A stretch of 64,000 bases of DNA from Dictyoglomus sp. GTDB lineage: Bacteria; Dictyoglomota; Dictyoglomia; Dictyoglomales; Dictyoglomaceae. The notes under the pieces are model-generated. The model was not told the DNA's origin. It saw only the letters and a program-made list of their open reading frames with translations, and did no database searches. This document shows positions 18,300 to 25,664 of this stretch, piece by piece. Made by a program: the position numbers and the translations under genes. The stretch lies in contig JANXBZ010000003.1 of NCBI GenBank assembly GCA_025060475.1, positions 49,602 to 113,601 of the forward strand. Reading direction: 5' to 3'. Every line of letters starts with the position of its first letter. The stretch's first letter is position 1.

Positions 18300-18974
18300 T
18301 TAACCTCCTATAGTAAAAAATCTTAGTAATAAGAGAATGTTTACTATGTTAAAAAAGTAAAGCAAAATTGTTTCAGTAAAACTATTAGTTCTAAAAAGAT
18401 TAAAACTTATTTTTAAATTAAAAGGGAAAAAAGGTCTTATTCCTGAAAAAGTAAAAGCATCACCTAGTAAATGACTGAGATAACCTATATTTATACCCCA
18501 AAAAATACCGTTATATGCTGAAAAAACAAAGGAAGGAAAATGTTCAAAATTTTTTTGAGGAATAACTAAAAGAATATTAAGTATTATTAAACTCCAAATA
18601 CTATGAATGAAACCTCTATGGATAAAATATCTTTTAAAAAAATTTTTCAGAAATACTTTTAGAAAATTGAATCCGATAAAAACGGAAAATAGAAAATAAA
18701 AAAGATTACTTCTATTTATAGATGAAAAAATTTTTATTCCTAATAATAAAATTATAAAGAGACTTAAGAAATCAATGAGAGTATTTTGGGAAAGTAATCT
18801 CTTAGAAAATTGCGAATGAGGTGAATCTATATCAGGGATTAATGTTCCCCATACAACTCCCAATACAAATCCTATACTCCAACAAATTTGGTTTTGAAAA
18901 ATATTCTTTATAAAATTAGGATAAAAAATTTGAGCTATCACAAAACTAAAACTTTGATGAGTTTTAGAAGTCAA
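18300..18974 (-). CDS. YdjM/DUF457-like membrane-bound metal-dependent hydrolase
   Basis: 224-aa integral membrane protein with about five to six hydrophobic helices. Conserved acidic and His positions fit the LexA-regulated YdjM/DUF457 family: MTSKTHQSF at the start, TLIPDIDSPHSQFSKR, FIHRGFIHSIWSL and LSHLLGDAFT. Enzymatic role is unknown; the Asp/His spacing suggests a metal-binding phosphatase-like site. Start TTG, overlapping the S1 stop by 11 bases, with aggagg in the S1 3' end as SD. The N-terminus is extremely Phe/Ile rich. Confidence 0.72.
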   Translation of the reverse strand: MTSKTHQSFSFVIAQIFYPNFIKNIFQNQICWSIGFVLGVVWGTLIPDIDSPHSQFSKRLLSQNTLIDFLSLFIILLLGIKIFSSINRSNLFYFLFSVFIGFNFLKVFLKNFFKRYFIHRGFIHSIWSLIILNILLVIPQKNFEHFPSFVFSAYNGIFWGINIGYLSHLLGDAFTFSGIRPFFPFNLKISFNLFRTNSFTETILLYFFNIVNILLLLRFFTIGG

Positions 18975-20643
18975 TTATATCCTCCTCTCTTTTTCTAAGC
19001 TTTATATTTATAATCTCTCCAAGAGTTATTTTAGGAGGAAGATTTTTTATTAGATAATTTTCTAATTCTTTTTCTTCTCTTTCTTTCAATAAAGCTTTTC
19101 TTGATAGAATTATTCTCCTTGAGATCATGTCTATAGAGATTATCTTAACTTCTATTTTTTGATTTATATTTAACTCAATATCATCTTCCTTTGTGCCTTT
19201 TTGAGAATTGGGAAGGAAACCTTCAATTCCAGGTTCTAACTCTAAAATTGCACCTTGATTATTTAGGCTAATTACTCTTCCAATAACATTCATTCCTTCG
19301 TAGTATTTTTTCTTTATTTCTTCCCATGGATCTTTTAGCAATGCCTTTCTACTTAAAAGAAGTCTTTTGTTTTCTTTATCAATTTCTACCACCTGGACTT
19401 CTAATGTGTCTCCGATTTTAAACATCTCCTCAATATTCTCAATTCTTTCCCAACTTAATAATCTTTTTGGTATTAATCCTTCTAATCCAGGTTTTATTTC
19501 TAAGAAAATTCCAAAATCAGTTATATTTATAATTTTTCCTTTAACTTTTTCTCCTTCTTTAAGAATTCTATCTACAACTTCCCAGGGATTTGGTTCTACT
19601 TGTTTTACACTTAGAAGTATTCGTCTGTCTTCAGGTTTTACATCTAATATTTTAACTTTTACTTTATCACCAACGCTAAAATTATCCTTTAAATTTCCAA
19701 CCCTTCCCCACGAGATTTCTCCTGGAGGAACAAAACCTACTAGATTATTTATTTTAACTACAAGTCCTGAAGTTATCTTTATAATTTCTCCTTCCTGAAT
19801 TGTTCCTTTTGGGTATTTTTCTAAAAAGACTTCCCAAGGATTTGGCTGAGCTAATTTAATACTGAGTTGAACTTCTTTCTTTTCTTCATTAATGTTTAAA
19901 ATTTTTGCTTTTACAATATCTCCCCTTTGAAAATTTCTATATAAATTTTTAATAGGGAACCAAGATAATTCTTCATAAGGAATAACTCCTAAAATTCCAA
20001 AACCTAAATCTACTTTTAAACCATCATCATTGACTTCTTTTATTCTTCCTCTTATAATATCTGATTTTTTAATTTTCTCCCAAAGTTTCTGTCTTTTTTC
20101 TTCTAATTTTTCTTCTAAAACACTTCTGACAGAGAGGATAATCTGCTTTCTTTCAGGATTAAGTTTAATTATCCTTGCATTTACCTTCCTATTTATATAA
20201 GTATTAGGATTTCTTGGGCGATAAATATCAATAAGATTATGGGGAATAAATCCATATATTTCCTCTCCTACTTCTACAATAAATCCCTTTCCATTGAAAT
20301 CTTTAATTCTTCCTTCTACAGTCTCATCATTCTCAAAAGCCCATATCAAGTTTTCCCATCCTTGCTTTTCTATAGCTTTTCTCTGGGATGTATGAATTAC
20401 ACCTTCTTTATGGTTAATATATTGTATCAGCAAAGGAACAGAATCTTTAATTTGACCCTTTTCTAGTTTCTTACGGAAGCTTAAAGTTGTTTCTGAAAGA
20501 TCTAAATATGCATTGTATTTACCCCCAATATCTAACCAGATTCCTTGTTTTTCAATCATCAATATGTTTCCATAGACAATATTTCCTATCTCTAGATTTT
20601 CAAGAGAGATCTCTTCTAAGTTAATATCCATTATTTCTTCCAT
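18964..20643 (-). CDS. rpsA: 30S ribosomal protein S1 homologue with six S1 domains
   Basis: 559 aa, about the size of E. coli S1 (557). Six consecutive S1/OB repeats can be read: NIVYGNILMI, TVEGRIKDFN, IIRGRIKEVN, IQEGEIIKIT, KVKGKIINIT and NVIGRVISLN, most ending in a G(F/L/V)(I/V/L)P strand. S1 binds mRNA on the 30S subunit and helps initiation. I set the start at ATG 20643 because a gggagg SD lies 11 bases upstream; the frame stays open into the antisense of the tRNA genes, which is not coding. First gene of a run with the membrane gene and serS. Confidence 0.9.
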   Translation of the reverse strand: MEEIMDINLEEISLENLEIGNIVYGNILMIEKQGIWLDIGGKYNAYLDLSETTLSFRKKLEKGQIKDSVPLLIQYINHKEGVIHTSQRKAIEKQGWENLIWAFENDETVEGRIKDFNGKGFIVEVGEEIYGFIPHNLIDIYRPRNPNTYINRKVNARIIKLNPERKQIILSVRSVLEEKLEEKRQKLWEKIKKSDIIRGRIKEVNDDGLKVDLGFGILGVIPYEELSWFPIKNLYRNFQRGDIVKAKILNINEEKKEVQLSIKLAQPNPWEVFLEKYPKGTIQEGEIIKITSGLVVKINNLVGFVPPGEISWGRVGNLKDNFSVGDKVKVKILDVKPEDRRILLSVKQVEPNPWEVVDRILKEGEKVKGKIINITDFGIFLEIKPGLEGLIPKRLLSWERIENIEEMFKIGDTLEVQVVEIDKENKRLLLSRKALLKDPWEEIKKKYYEGMNVIGRVISLNNQGAILELEPGIEGFLPNSQKGTKEDDIELNINQKIEVKIISIDMISRRIILSRKALLKEREEKELENYLIKNLPPKITLGEIINIKLRKREEDIIDF

Positions 20644-20674
20644 AATTTTCTTGACCTCCCAAATTTTTTTATTT

Positions 20675-20683
20675 ATTATAACA
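20675..20683 (-). promoter_or_regulatory. Extended -10 promoter element for rpsA
   Basis: Minus strand reads TGTTATAAT, an extended -10 (TGn plus perfect TATAAT). No good -35 is visible. The start would fall near 20668, 25 bases before the rpsA ATG. It sits back-to-back with the tRNA-tuf promoter. Confidence 0.5.
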
Positions 20684-20689
20684 TAGGAC

Positions 20690-20718
20690 TTGACTTTAAT
20701 CTTATCTAAAGATATACT
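20690..20718 (+). promoter_or_regulatory. Sigma-70-type promoter for the tRNA-tuf operon
   Basis: TTGACT (20690-20695), 17-base spacer, TATACT (20713-20718). The predicted start is about 5-7 bases before the first tRNA. No other promoter of this quality is seen until after rplL, so it may drive the tRNAs, tuf, rpmG, tRNA-Trp, secE, nusG and the L11/L10 genes. Confidence 0.75.
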
Positions 20719-20730
20719 TTTTTTGTTAAA

Positions 20731-20806
20731 GCCGAGGTAGCTCAGCTGGCAGAGCAGCTGATTTGTAATCAGCGGGTCGTGGGTTCGAATCCCTCCCTCG
20801 GCTCCA
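20731..20806 (+). tRNA. tRNA-Thr (anticodon TGT)
   Basis: 76-nt cloverleaf with acceptor GCCGAGG/CCTCGGC, anticodon stem GCTGA/TCAGC and loop TTTGTAA giving UGU. T-loop TTCGAAT and encoded CCA are present. First of four clustered tRNAs ahead of tuf. Confidence 0.96.
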
Positions 20807-20807
20807 T

Positions 20808-20893
20808 GGGGAGGTACCCAAGTGGATAAAGGGGGCAGACTGTAAATCTGCTGGCGGAGGCCTTCGGGGGTTCGAATCCCTCCCTCCCCACCA
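20808..20893 (+). tRNA. tRNA-Tyr (anticodon GTA)
   Basis: 86-nt class II tRNA with a long variable arm. Acceptor GGGGAGG/CCTCCCC, anticodon stem GCAGA/TCTGC with loop CTGTAAA, discriminator A and encoded CCA. It lies one base after the preceding tRNA-Thr CCA. Confidence 0.96.
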
Positions 20894-20899
20894 TTAGAT

Positions 20900-20976
20900 C
20901 GCGGGGTGGAGCAGCCAGGTAGCTCACCGGGCTCATAACCCGGAGGTCGAGGGTTCAAATCCCTCCCCCGCAACCA
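20900..20976 (+). tRNA. Initiator tRNA-fMet (anticodon CAT)
   Basis: 77-nt tRNA with two initiator hallmarks: a C1:A72 mismatch at the top of the acceptor stem, and three consecutive G:C pairs closing the anticodon stem (CCGGG/CCCGG) around CTCATAA. Discriminator A and CCA are encoded. It occupies the slot held by tRNA-Gly in the E. coli thrU-tyrU-glyT-thrT-tufB cluster. Confidence 0.93.
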
Positions 20977-20985
20977 TTAAAAAAA

Positions 20986-21061
20986 GCCCACGTAGCTCAG
21001 TTGGTAGAGCGTACCCTTGGTAAGGGTAAGGTCACCGGTTCGATACCGGTCGTGGGCTCCA
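20986..21061 (+). tRNA. tRNA-Thr (anticodon GGT)
   Basis: 76-nt tRNA: acceptor GCCCACG/CGTGGGC, anticodon stem TACCC/GGGTA with loop TTGGTAA giving GGU. CCA encoded. Last tRNA of the cluster; tuf starts 64 bases downstream after an AT-rich spacer with an aggagg SD. Confidence 0.96.
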
Positions 21062-21125
21062 CTTTAGAGTTTTAAATATTTTAATTATTATATAAAAAAT
21101 TAAACATTTAGGAGGAAAAGAGGGT

Positions 21126-22343
21126 ATGGCGAAGGAGAAATTTGTAAGGACAAAGCCACATGTGAATATAGGGACCATAGGACACGTAGATCATGGTAAG
21201 ACTACGTTAACGTCCGCCATAACGAAGGTATTAGCGGCGGAGGGTTTAGCGAAGCCTTTAAGGTATGAAGACATAGACAAAGCGCCAGAGGAGAGGGCGA
21301 GAGGGCTCACTATAAACTTATATCATGCGGAGTATGAGAGTAAGAATAGGCATTATGCTCATATAGATGCGCCTGGTCATGCGGACTACATAAAGAATAT
21401 GATAACAGGTGCTGCGCAGATGGATGGAGCTATACTTGTAGTATCAGCTGCTGATGGGCCCATGCCACAGACGAGGGAGCACATATTATTAGCGAGGCAA
21501 GTAAACGTGCCATACATGGTAGTATTTTTAAACAAGATAGACATGGTAGATGATCCTGAGATAATAGACTTAGTAGAGATGGAAGTTAGGGACTTATTAA
21601 CGAAGTATGGATATCCAGGGGACGAGATACCCGTGATAAGGGGTTCAGCGTTGAGGGCGGTAGAGGTAATGGACAAGAATCCGAATACGAAGAGAGGGGA
21701 GAACGAGTGGGTAGATGCGATATGGAATCTAATAGATGCTGTAGACAGTTATATACCATTACCGGAGAGAGATATAGACAAGCCATTTTTGATGCCTGTA
21801 GAGGACATATTCAGTATAACAGGTAGGGGGACAGTAGTAACAGGGAAAGTAGAGAGGGGTAAGGTTAAGGTAGGTGATGAAGTAGAGATAGTAGGACTAA
21901 CTGATGAAATAAGGAAGACAGTAGTGACAGGGGTAGAGATGTTTAGGAAGCAATTAGACGAAGGGATAGCAGGGGACAACATAGGGATACTATTAAGGGG
22001 AGTAGACAAAGACGAAGTAGAGAGGGGGCAAGTGATAGCTGCTCCTGGGAGTATAAAGCCTCATACACACTTCAAGGCGCAGGTATATGTATTAAAGAAG
22101 GAAGAAGGAGGAAGACACACACCCTTTTTCAGTGGATACAAGCCACAATTTTACTTTAGGACTACTGACGTAACAGGGGAGATAAGGTTGCCCGAGGGGG
22201 TACAGATGGTGATGCCAGGGGACAATTTAGAGATGGAGATAAAATTAATAAAGCCTATAGCTCTAGAAGAGGGGTTAAGATTTGCCATAAGAGAAGGTGG
22301 CAAGACTGTTGGAGCCGGAGTCGTAACTAAAATTATTGAGTAG
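21126..22343 (+). CDS. tuf: Elongation factor Tu
   Basis: Delivers aminoacyl-tRNA to the ribosome (405 aa). G1 GHVDHGKT at 19-26, switch I RGLTIN, G3 DAPGH, G4 NKID, G5 SAL; domains II and III are complete. Codon use is striking: the first 33 Ile codons are all ATA, Lys is mostly AAG and Arg mostly AGG, while the final two Ile codons are ATT. The neighbouring rplK and rplA prefer ATT and AAA. This suggests separate selection or gene conversion with a second tuf copy elsewhere. Strong aggagg SD. Confidence 0.97.
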   Translation: MAKEKFVRTKPHVNIGTIGHVDHGKTTLTSAITKVLAAEGLAKPLRYEDIDKAPEERARGLTINLYHAEYESKNRHYAHIDAPGHADYIKNMITGAAQMDGAILVVSAADGPMPQTREHILLARQVNVPYMVVFLNKIDMVDDPEIIDLVEMEVRDLLTKYGYPGDEIPVIRGSALRAVEVMDKNPNTKRGENEWVDAIWNLIDAVDSYIPLPERDIDKPFLMPVEDIFSITGRGTVVTGKVERGKVKVGDEVEIVGLTDEIRKTVVTGVEMFRKQLDEGIAGDNIGILLRGVDKDEVERGQVIAAPGSIKPHTHFKAQVYVLKKEEGGRHTPFFSGYKPQFYFRTTDVTGEIRLPEGVQMVMPGDNLEMEIKLIKPIALEEGLRFAIREGGKTVGAGVVTKIIE

Positions 22344-22362
22344 ATGAAAGAAGGGAAATATA

Positions 22363-22512
22363 ATGAGAGTACATGTAATACTGGCGTGTACCGAATGTAA
22401 AAATAGAAATTATATAACAGAAAAAAATAAAAAGAACGATCCTGATAGACTAGAATTAAAAAAATATTGTCCCAAATGTAAAAAACATACAGCCCATAGA
22501 GAAATAAGGTAG
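22363..22512 (+). CDS. rpmG: 50S ribosomal protein L33
   Basis: 49-aa zinc-ribbon ribosomal protein: [17 protein letters not shown], then [16 protein letters not shown], with two CXXC pairs (the zinc-binding C+ form). The start ATG is 19 bases after tuf. The TAG stop (22510-22512) shares its last two bases with the first two of tRNA-Trp. The tuf/rpmG/tRNA-Trp/secE/nusG order is widely conserved in bacteria. Confidence 0.95.
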   Translation: MRVHVILACTECKNRNYITEKNKKNDPDRLELKKYCPKCKKHTAHREIR

Positions 22513-22587
22513 GCCCGTAGCTCTAATAGGAAGAGCACCGGACTCCAAATCCGGGGGTTGCAGGTTCGAGGCCTGCCGGGCCTGCCA
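22511..22587 (+). tRNA. tRNA-Trp (anticodon CCA)
   Basis: 77-nt tRNA with acceptor AGGCCCG/CGGGCCT, anticodon stem CCGGA/TCCGG and loop CTCCAAA, bacterial tRNA-Trp discriminator G, and encoded CCA. Its first two bases are the last two of the rpmG stop codon, so 5' processing would cut the rpmG message inside its stop. Confidence 0.96.
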
Positions 22588-22614
22588 AAATTATTTATAA
22601 AAGAGGTTTTTGGA

Positions 22615-22836
22615 ATGGTAGTAAAAAATAAATTTACAATAAGAGAAAAGATTAAAAATTTTTGGCTTGAGGAGAAAATGGAGCTAAAAAAAGTTCTCTG
22701 GCCAGATAGAGAGAAAGTTTTAAAACTTTCTCTGGCTTTAGGAGTAATGCTTTTTTTTCTTATTACCTTGATTGCACTTTATGATTTTATTTTTAATTTT
22801 ATAACATCCTTAATATTAAGAAGTTCTGGAGGATAG
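22615..22836 (+). CDS. secE: Preprotein translocase subunit SecE
   Basis: 73 aa: an amphipathic cytoplasmic helix with the conserved EEKMELKKVLWPDREK stretch, followed by one transmembrane helix (about 39-60). Clamps SecY in the translocon. I chose ATG 22615, with agagg upstream; the frame runs back into tRNA-Trp, which is not coding. Located between tRNA-Trp and nusG, the standard position. Confidence 0.93.
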   Translation: MVVKNKFTIREKIKNFWLEEKMELKKVLWPDREKVLKLSLALGVMLFFLITLIALYDFIFNFITSLILRSSGG

Positions 22837-22849
22837 AAGGGAAGCTCAT

Positions 22850-23380
22850 ATGGCTGAAGGAAAATGGTACGTAATACATACTTTAGCAGGACACGAACAT
22901 AAAGTTAAAGCCATTATTGAAAGGCAAGTTAAGCTTTTACATTTAGAAGATAAAATATTCGAAATTGTTGTTCCTGAGGAAAAGGTTATGAGGGTTAAAG
23001 GAGGACGTAAAAGTATTCAAACAAAAAAAGTATTTCCAGGATATCTTTTTATTAGAATGGTAGAAGATGAAGAAGCTAAAAGACTTATTAGAACTACTTC
23101 TGGAGTAACAGGTTTTGTTGGAGCTCAAGGTAAGCCAAGTCCTCTTAACCCAGACGAGGAATATTGGATAAAGAAATTTATTGAGCAAAAAGAGATAAAA
23201 CCCGAATTAAAAGTCAAAAAAGGTGATAGAGTGTACATAAAGAGTGGGCCTTTTATGGGATACGAAGGACAAGTTGATGAGGTCTTTCCAGAAAAAGGTA
23301 CTGTGAGGGTTTTGCTATCAATTTTTGGAAGAGAGACTCCTACTGAAATTGATCATACTCAAGTTGAAAAGACAAGTTGA
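22850..23380 (+). CDS. nusG: Transcription termination/antitermination protein NusG
   Basis: 176 aa: NGN domain starting [20 protein letters not shown], with FPGYLFIRM and TSGVTGFVG, and a C-terminal KOW domain ([20 protein letters not shown]). Binds RNA polymerase and couples to Rho or S10. It is of standard length without the large insertion seen in Thermotoga NusG. The rplK SD follows directly after the stop. Confidence 0.96.
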   Translation: MAEGKWYVIHTLAGHEHKVKAIIERQVKLLHLEDKIFEIVVPEEKVMRVKGGRKSIQTKKVFPGYLFIRMVEDEEAKRLIRTTSGVTGFVGAQGKPSPLNPDEEYWIKKFIEQKEIKPELKVKKGDRVYIKSGPFMGYEGQVDEVFPEKGTVRVLLSIFGRETPTEIDHTQVEKTS

Positions 23381-23393
23381 GGAGGGAAATAAA

Positions 23394-23819
23394 GTGCCAA
23401 AGAAAATAGTTGGTAAGGTAAAATTAAATTTAACTGCAGGAAAAGCAACACCTGCGCCACCAGTAGGTCCTGCATTGGGACAGTACGGTGTAAATATTAT
23501 GGAGTTTTGCAAGGCTTATAATGCAGCCACAGCAGGCCAAGAGGGAATAATTCCTGTTGAAATTACAATTTATGAAGACAGAAGTTTTACCTTTATTACA
23601 AAAACTCCACCTGCTTCTGAACTGCTAAAAAGAGCTGCAGGAGTTGAAAAGGGTTCAGGAGAACCAAATAGAAATAAGGTTGGTCGAATTAAAAGAAGTA
23701 AGCTTAAAGAGATAGCTGAGATAAAAATGAAAGACTTAAATGCTAAAGATATTTTTGCAGCTATGAAAATAATTGAGGGAACAGCACGGAGTATGGGAAT
23801 TGAAATTGTTGAGGATTAA
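23394..23819 (+). CDS. rplK: 50S ribosomal protein L11
   Basis: 141 aa. Starts at GTG 23394, with ggaggg upstream, giving [32 protein letters not shown], the conserved stalk-base opening. An upstream in-frame start inside nusG would add an unconserved extension and was rejected. C-terminal rRNA-binding domain ends [12 protein letters not shown]-like. Part of the L11-L1 pair. Confidence 0.95.
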   Translation: MPKKIVGKVKLNLTAGKATPAPPVGPALGQYGVNIMEFCKAYNAATAGQEGIIPVEITIYEDRSFTFITKTPPASELLKRAAGVEKGSGEPNRNKVGRIKRSKLKEIAEIKMKDLNAKDIFAAMKIIEGTARSMGIEIVED

Positions 23820-23833
23820 GGAGGCTTAAGAAA

Positions 23834-24562
23834 ATGGCAAAACATGGAAAAAGATATTTACAACTCTTGACTTTAATTGAACCAAATAAATTTTATAGTT
23901 TAAATGAAGCGGTAATTTTGGTAAAAAAATTAGCTACTGCTAAATTTGATGAGACTATAAATCTTTCTGTAAAATTAGGAGTAGATCCAAGGCATGCAGA
24001 TCAACAGGTAAGGGGAACAGTTGTTTTACCTTATGGGACGGGAAAGGAGAAAAGAGTTTTAGTTTTTGCAGAAGGAGAAAAAGCTCAAGAGGCAAGAGAA
24101 GCAGGAGCAGATTATGTTGGTGGAGAGGATTTGGTAAAGAAAATTGAAGGAGGATGGCTAGATTTTGATGTTGCTATAGCCACTCCTGATATTATGGGAA
24201 CCTTGAAAATACCATCAAGATTAGGTAAGATCTTAGGTCCAAGGGGATTAATGCCAAATCCAAAGGCAGGAACTGTTACCCAAGACATATTTAAAACTGT
24301 AAAAGAATATAAAAGTGGAAAAGTAGAATTCAGAACTGATAGATACGGAATAATCCATTTACCTATTGGAAAAGCTTCTTTTTCAGAAGAAGCACTATTG
24401 AAAAATCTTATCACAGCTCTTTACGCAATTTTAAAATTAAGACCTGCTACTGTGAAAGGTCAATATTTTAGAAGTGTTTATATTTCTCCATCAATGGGAC
24501 CCAGTGTTCCCATTGAAGTAAAGAACTTAGCAGAAATTTTACGAAGGGAGGAAGTTGCTTAA
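23834..24562 (+). CDS. rplA: 50S ribosomal protein L1
   Basis: 242 aa. Conserved [27 protein letters not shown]-type segment (in shorter pieces [11 protein letters not shown] and LPYGTGK), [16 protein letters not shown] and a GPSVPIE C-terminus. Binds 23S rRNA in the stalk region and in many bacteria represses its own operon. Stop followed by the L10 leader. Confidence 0.96.
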   Translation: MAKHGKRYLQLLTLIEPNKFYSLNEAVILVKKLATAKFDETINLSVKLGVDPRHADQQVRGTVVLPYGTGKEKRVLVFAEGEKAQEAREAGADYVGGEDLVKKIEGGWLDFDVAIATPDIMGTLKIPSRLGKILGPRGLMPNPKAGTVTQDIFKTVKEYKSGKVEFRTDRYGIIHLPIGKASFSEEALLKNLITALYAILKLRPATVKGQYFRSVYISPSMGPSVPIEVKNLAEILRREEVA

Positions 24563-24586
24563 GAAGTTTATTTTATAAAAAATTAA

Positions 24587-24628
24587 AAGGCCCAAGACCG
24601 TAGGTTTTTAAATTCCTACGTAGGCCTT
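24587..24628 (+). ncRNA. L10-leader-like autoregulatory RNA upstream of rplJ
   Basis: Outer stem AAGGCC (24587-24592) with GGCCTT (24623-24628). Inner stem CGTAGG (24599-24604) with CCTACG (24615-24620). The AAGACC bulge between them matches the L10(L12)4-binding leader motif (Rfam L10_leader, recognised from memory). It lies between rplA and rplJ, where feedback control of the stalk proteins is expected. Confidence 0.75.
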
Positions 24629-24654
24629 ACTGGTTTTAAAAAATATGTAGAATA

Positions 24655-24687
24655 ACAAAGGAAAGCCAGAAGGCTTTCCTTTGTTTT
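24655..24687 (+). terminator. Intrinsic terminator/attenuator before rplJ
   Basis: A 13-bp perfect stem, ACAAAGGAAAGCC (24655-24667) and its complement (24672-24684), with loop AGAA and a short T run. It follows the L10 leader and precedes the rplJ SD. This fits attenuation: full termination or reduced read-through when L10/L12 binds the leader. Confidence 0.8.
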
Positions 24688-24715
24688 AGATAACAATAAA
24701 TAAGGAGGTGAAAAA

Positions 24716-25249
24716 TTGCCAAAAGAAGAAAAAAAGCAAAAAGTAGAAGAAATTTATCAAAAACTACTACAGGCAAATAGTGTTATATTTACCGACTTCA
24801 AAGGGTTAACAGTAGCAGATCTCTCTCAACTAAGAACAAAATTAAGAGAGGTAGGAGCAGAGTATAGAGTAGTAAAAAATACCTTAGCTTTAAGAGCCTT
24901 TCAAAAGTATCTTCCTAATAAAAATGTTGAAGAATACTTGAGAGGGCCTACTGCATTTACTTATTGTTATGGGGATCCCTTTGGAGTTCTAAAGATTCTT
25001 GTAGATTTTTCAAAGGATCACGAGAATTTGAAATTAAAGGGTGGTATTGTTGAGGGTGAGTTATATAATCAAAAGGAAATAAAAGAATTAGCCAATTTAC
25101 CACCAAAAGATGTATTGTTGTCAAAACTTATAGGTAGTATAAATAATCCATTAACAAGATTAGTTTTTGGATTAAAATGGCCAATCAATCAATTGGTTTG
25201 GACTTTAGAAGCTATTAAAAAAGAAAAAGAGAAAAATCTAGAACAATAA
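24716..25249 (+). CDS. rplJ: 50S ribosomal protein L10
   Basis: 177 aa with the conserved FTDFKGLTVADLSQLR-like N-terminus and EYRVVKNTL. The C-terminal helix binds L12 dimers. It starts at TTG, 16 bases downstream of an intrinsic terminator region, with a strong aaggaggtg SD. Expected to be feedback-regulated through the upstream leader. Confidence 0.95.
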   Translation: MPKEEKKQKVEEIYQKLLQANSVIFTDFKGLTVADLSQLRTKLREVGAEYRVVKNTLALRAFQKYLPNKNVEEYLRGPTAFTYCYGDPFGVLKILVDFSKDHENLKLKGGIVEGELYNQKEIKELANLPPKDVLLSKLIGSINNPLTRLVFGLKWPINQLVWTLEAIKKEKEKNLEQ

Positions 25250-25264
25250 AGAGGAGGATTTAAA

Positions 25265-25636
25265 ATGAATAAAGAGGAGATTATTCAAGCAATAAAAGAG
25301 ATGAAGGTTTTAGAATTAGTAGAATTAGTAAAAGCCTTAGAAGAAGAATTTGGAGTTAGTGCAGCAGTACCTGTTGCTACAGCTGCAGTTTCTGCTGGAC
25401 CAGCAGCTGCACCAGTAGAAGAAAAGACAACTTTTGATGTTATATTAAAAGATGCAGGTGCTAATAAGATTAAGGTATTAAAAGTAGTTCGTGAAATTAC
25501 AGGTTTAGGATTAAAAGAGGCTAAGGATTTAGTTGATTCAACACCTAAACCTGTGAAAGAGGGAGTAAGTAAAGAGGAAGCAGAAGATATCAAGAAAAAA
25601 TTAGAAGCAGAGGGTGCAGTTGTAGAAATTAAATAA
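25265..25636 (+). CDS. rplL: 50S ribosomal protein L7/L12
   Basis: 123 aa: N-terminal dimerisation domain ([16 protein letters not shown]), Ala/Pro-rich hinge (about 37-53) and the C-terminal factor-binding domain with [25 protein letters not shown]. Last gene of the block; rpoB does not follow, unlike in many bacteria. Instead the convergent lysC operon lies downstream across a shared hairpin. Confidence 0.96.
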   Translation: MNKEEIIQAIKEMKVLELVELVKALEEEFGVSAAVPVATAAVSAGPAAAPVEEKTTFDVILKDAGANKIKVLKVVREITGLGLKEAKDLVDSTPKPVKEGVSKEEAEDIKKKLEAEGAVVEIK

Positions 25637-25640
25637 AAAA

Positions 25641-25664
25641 GGGGAAGAGGGCTTACTCTTCCCC
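25641..25664 (-). terminator. Hairpin terminator between rplL and lysC
   Basis: 9-bp stem GGGGAAGAG (25641-25649) with CTCTTCCCC (25656-25664), loop of 6. On the minus strand it is followed by T6, so it should end the lysine/threonine operon. The lysC stop codon and last codons lie within the hairpin. On the plus strand only a weak T tract follows, so it may end rplL transcription less efficiently. Confidence 0.8.

Noticed and set aside
20644-20973. In-frame extension of the S1 gene across the antisense of the tRNA cluster (EGGIRTHDP-like peptides)
   Set aside because: The region is antisense tRNA sequence, a well-known false ORF pattern; the SD and ATG at 20643 fit the S1 family length.
21126-22262. 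tuf as a recent horizontal transfer because of its codon use
   Set aside because: EF-Tu sequence and gene order are native-like; codon style alone more likely reflects conversion or selection.
22558-22614. Upstream extension of SecE into tRNA-Trp
   Set aside because: The extra residues come from tRNA-Trp, and ATG 22615 with its SD gives the normal SecE length.
23325-23393. N-terminal extension of L11 within nusG
   Set aside because: It encodes no L11 sequence and GTG 23394 has a strong SD and a conserved start.
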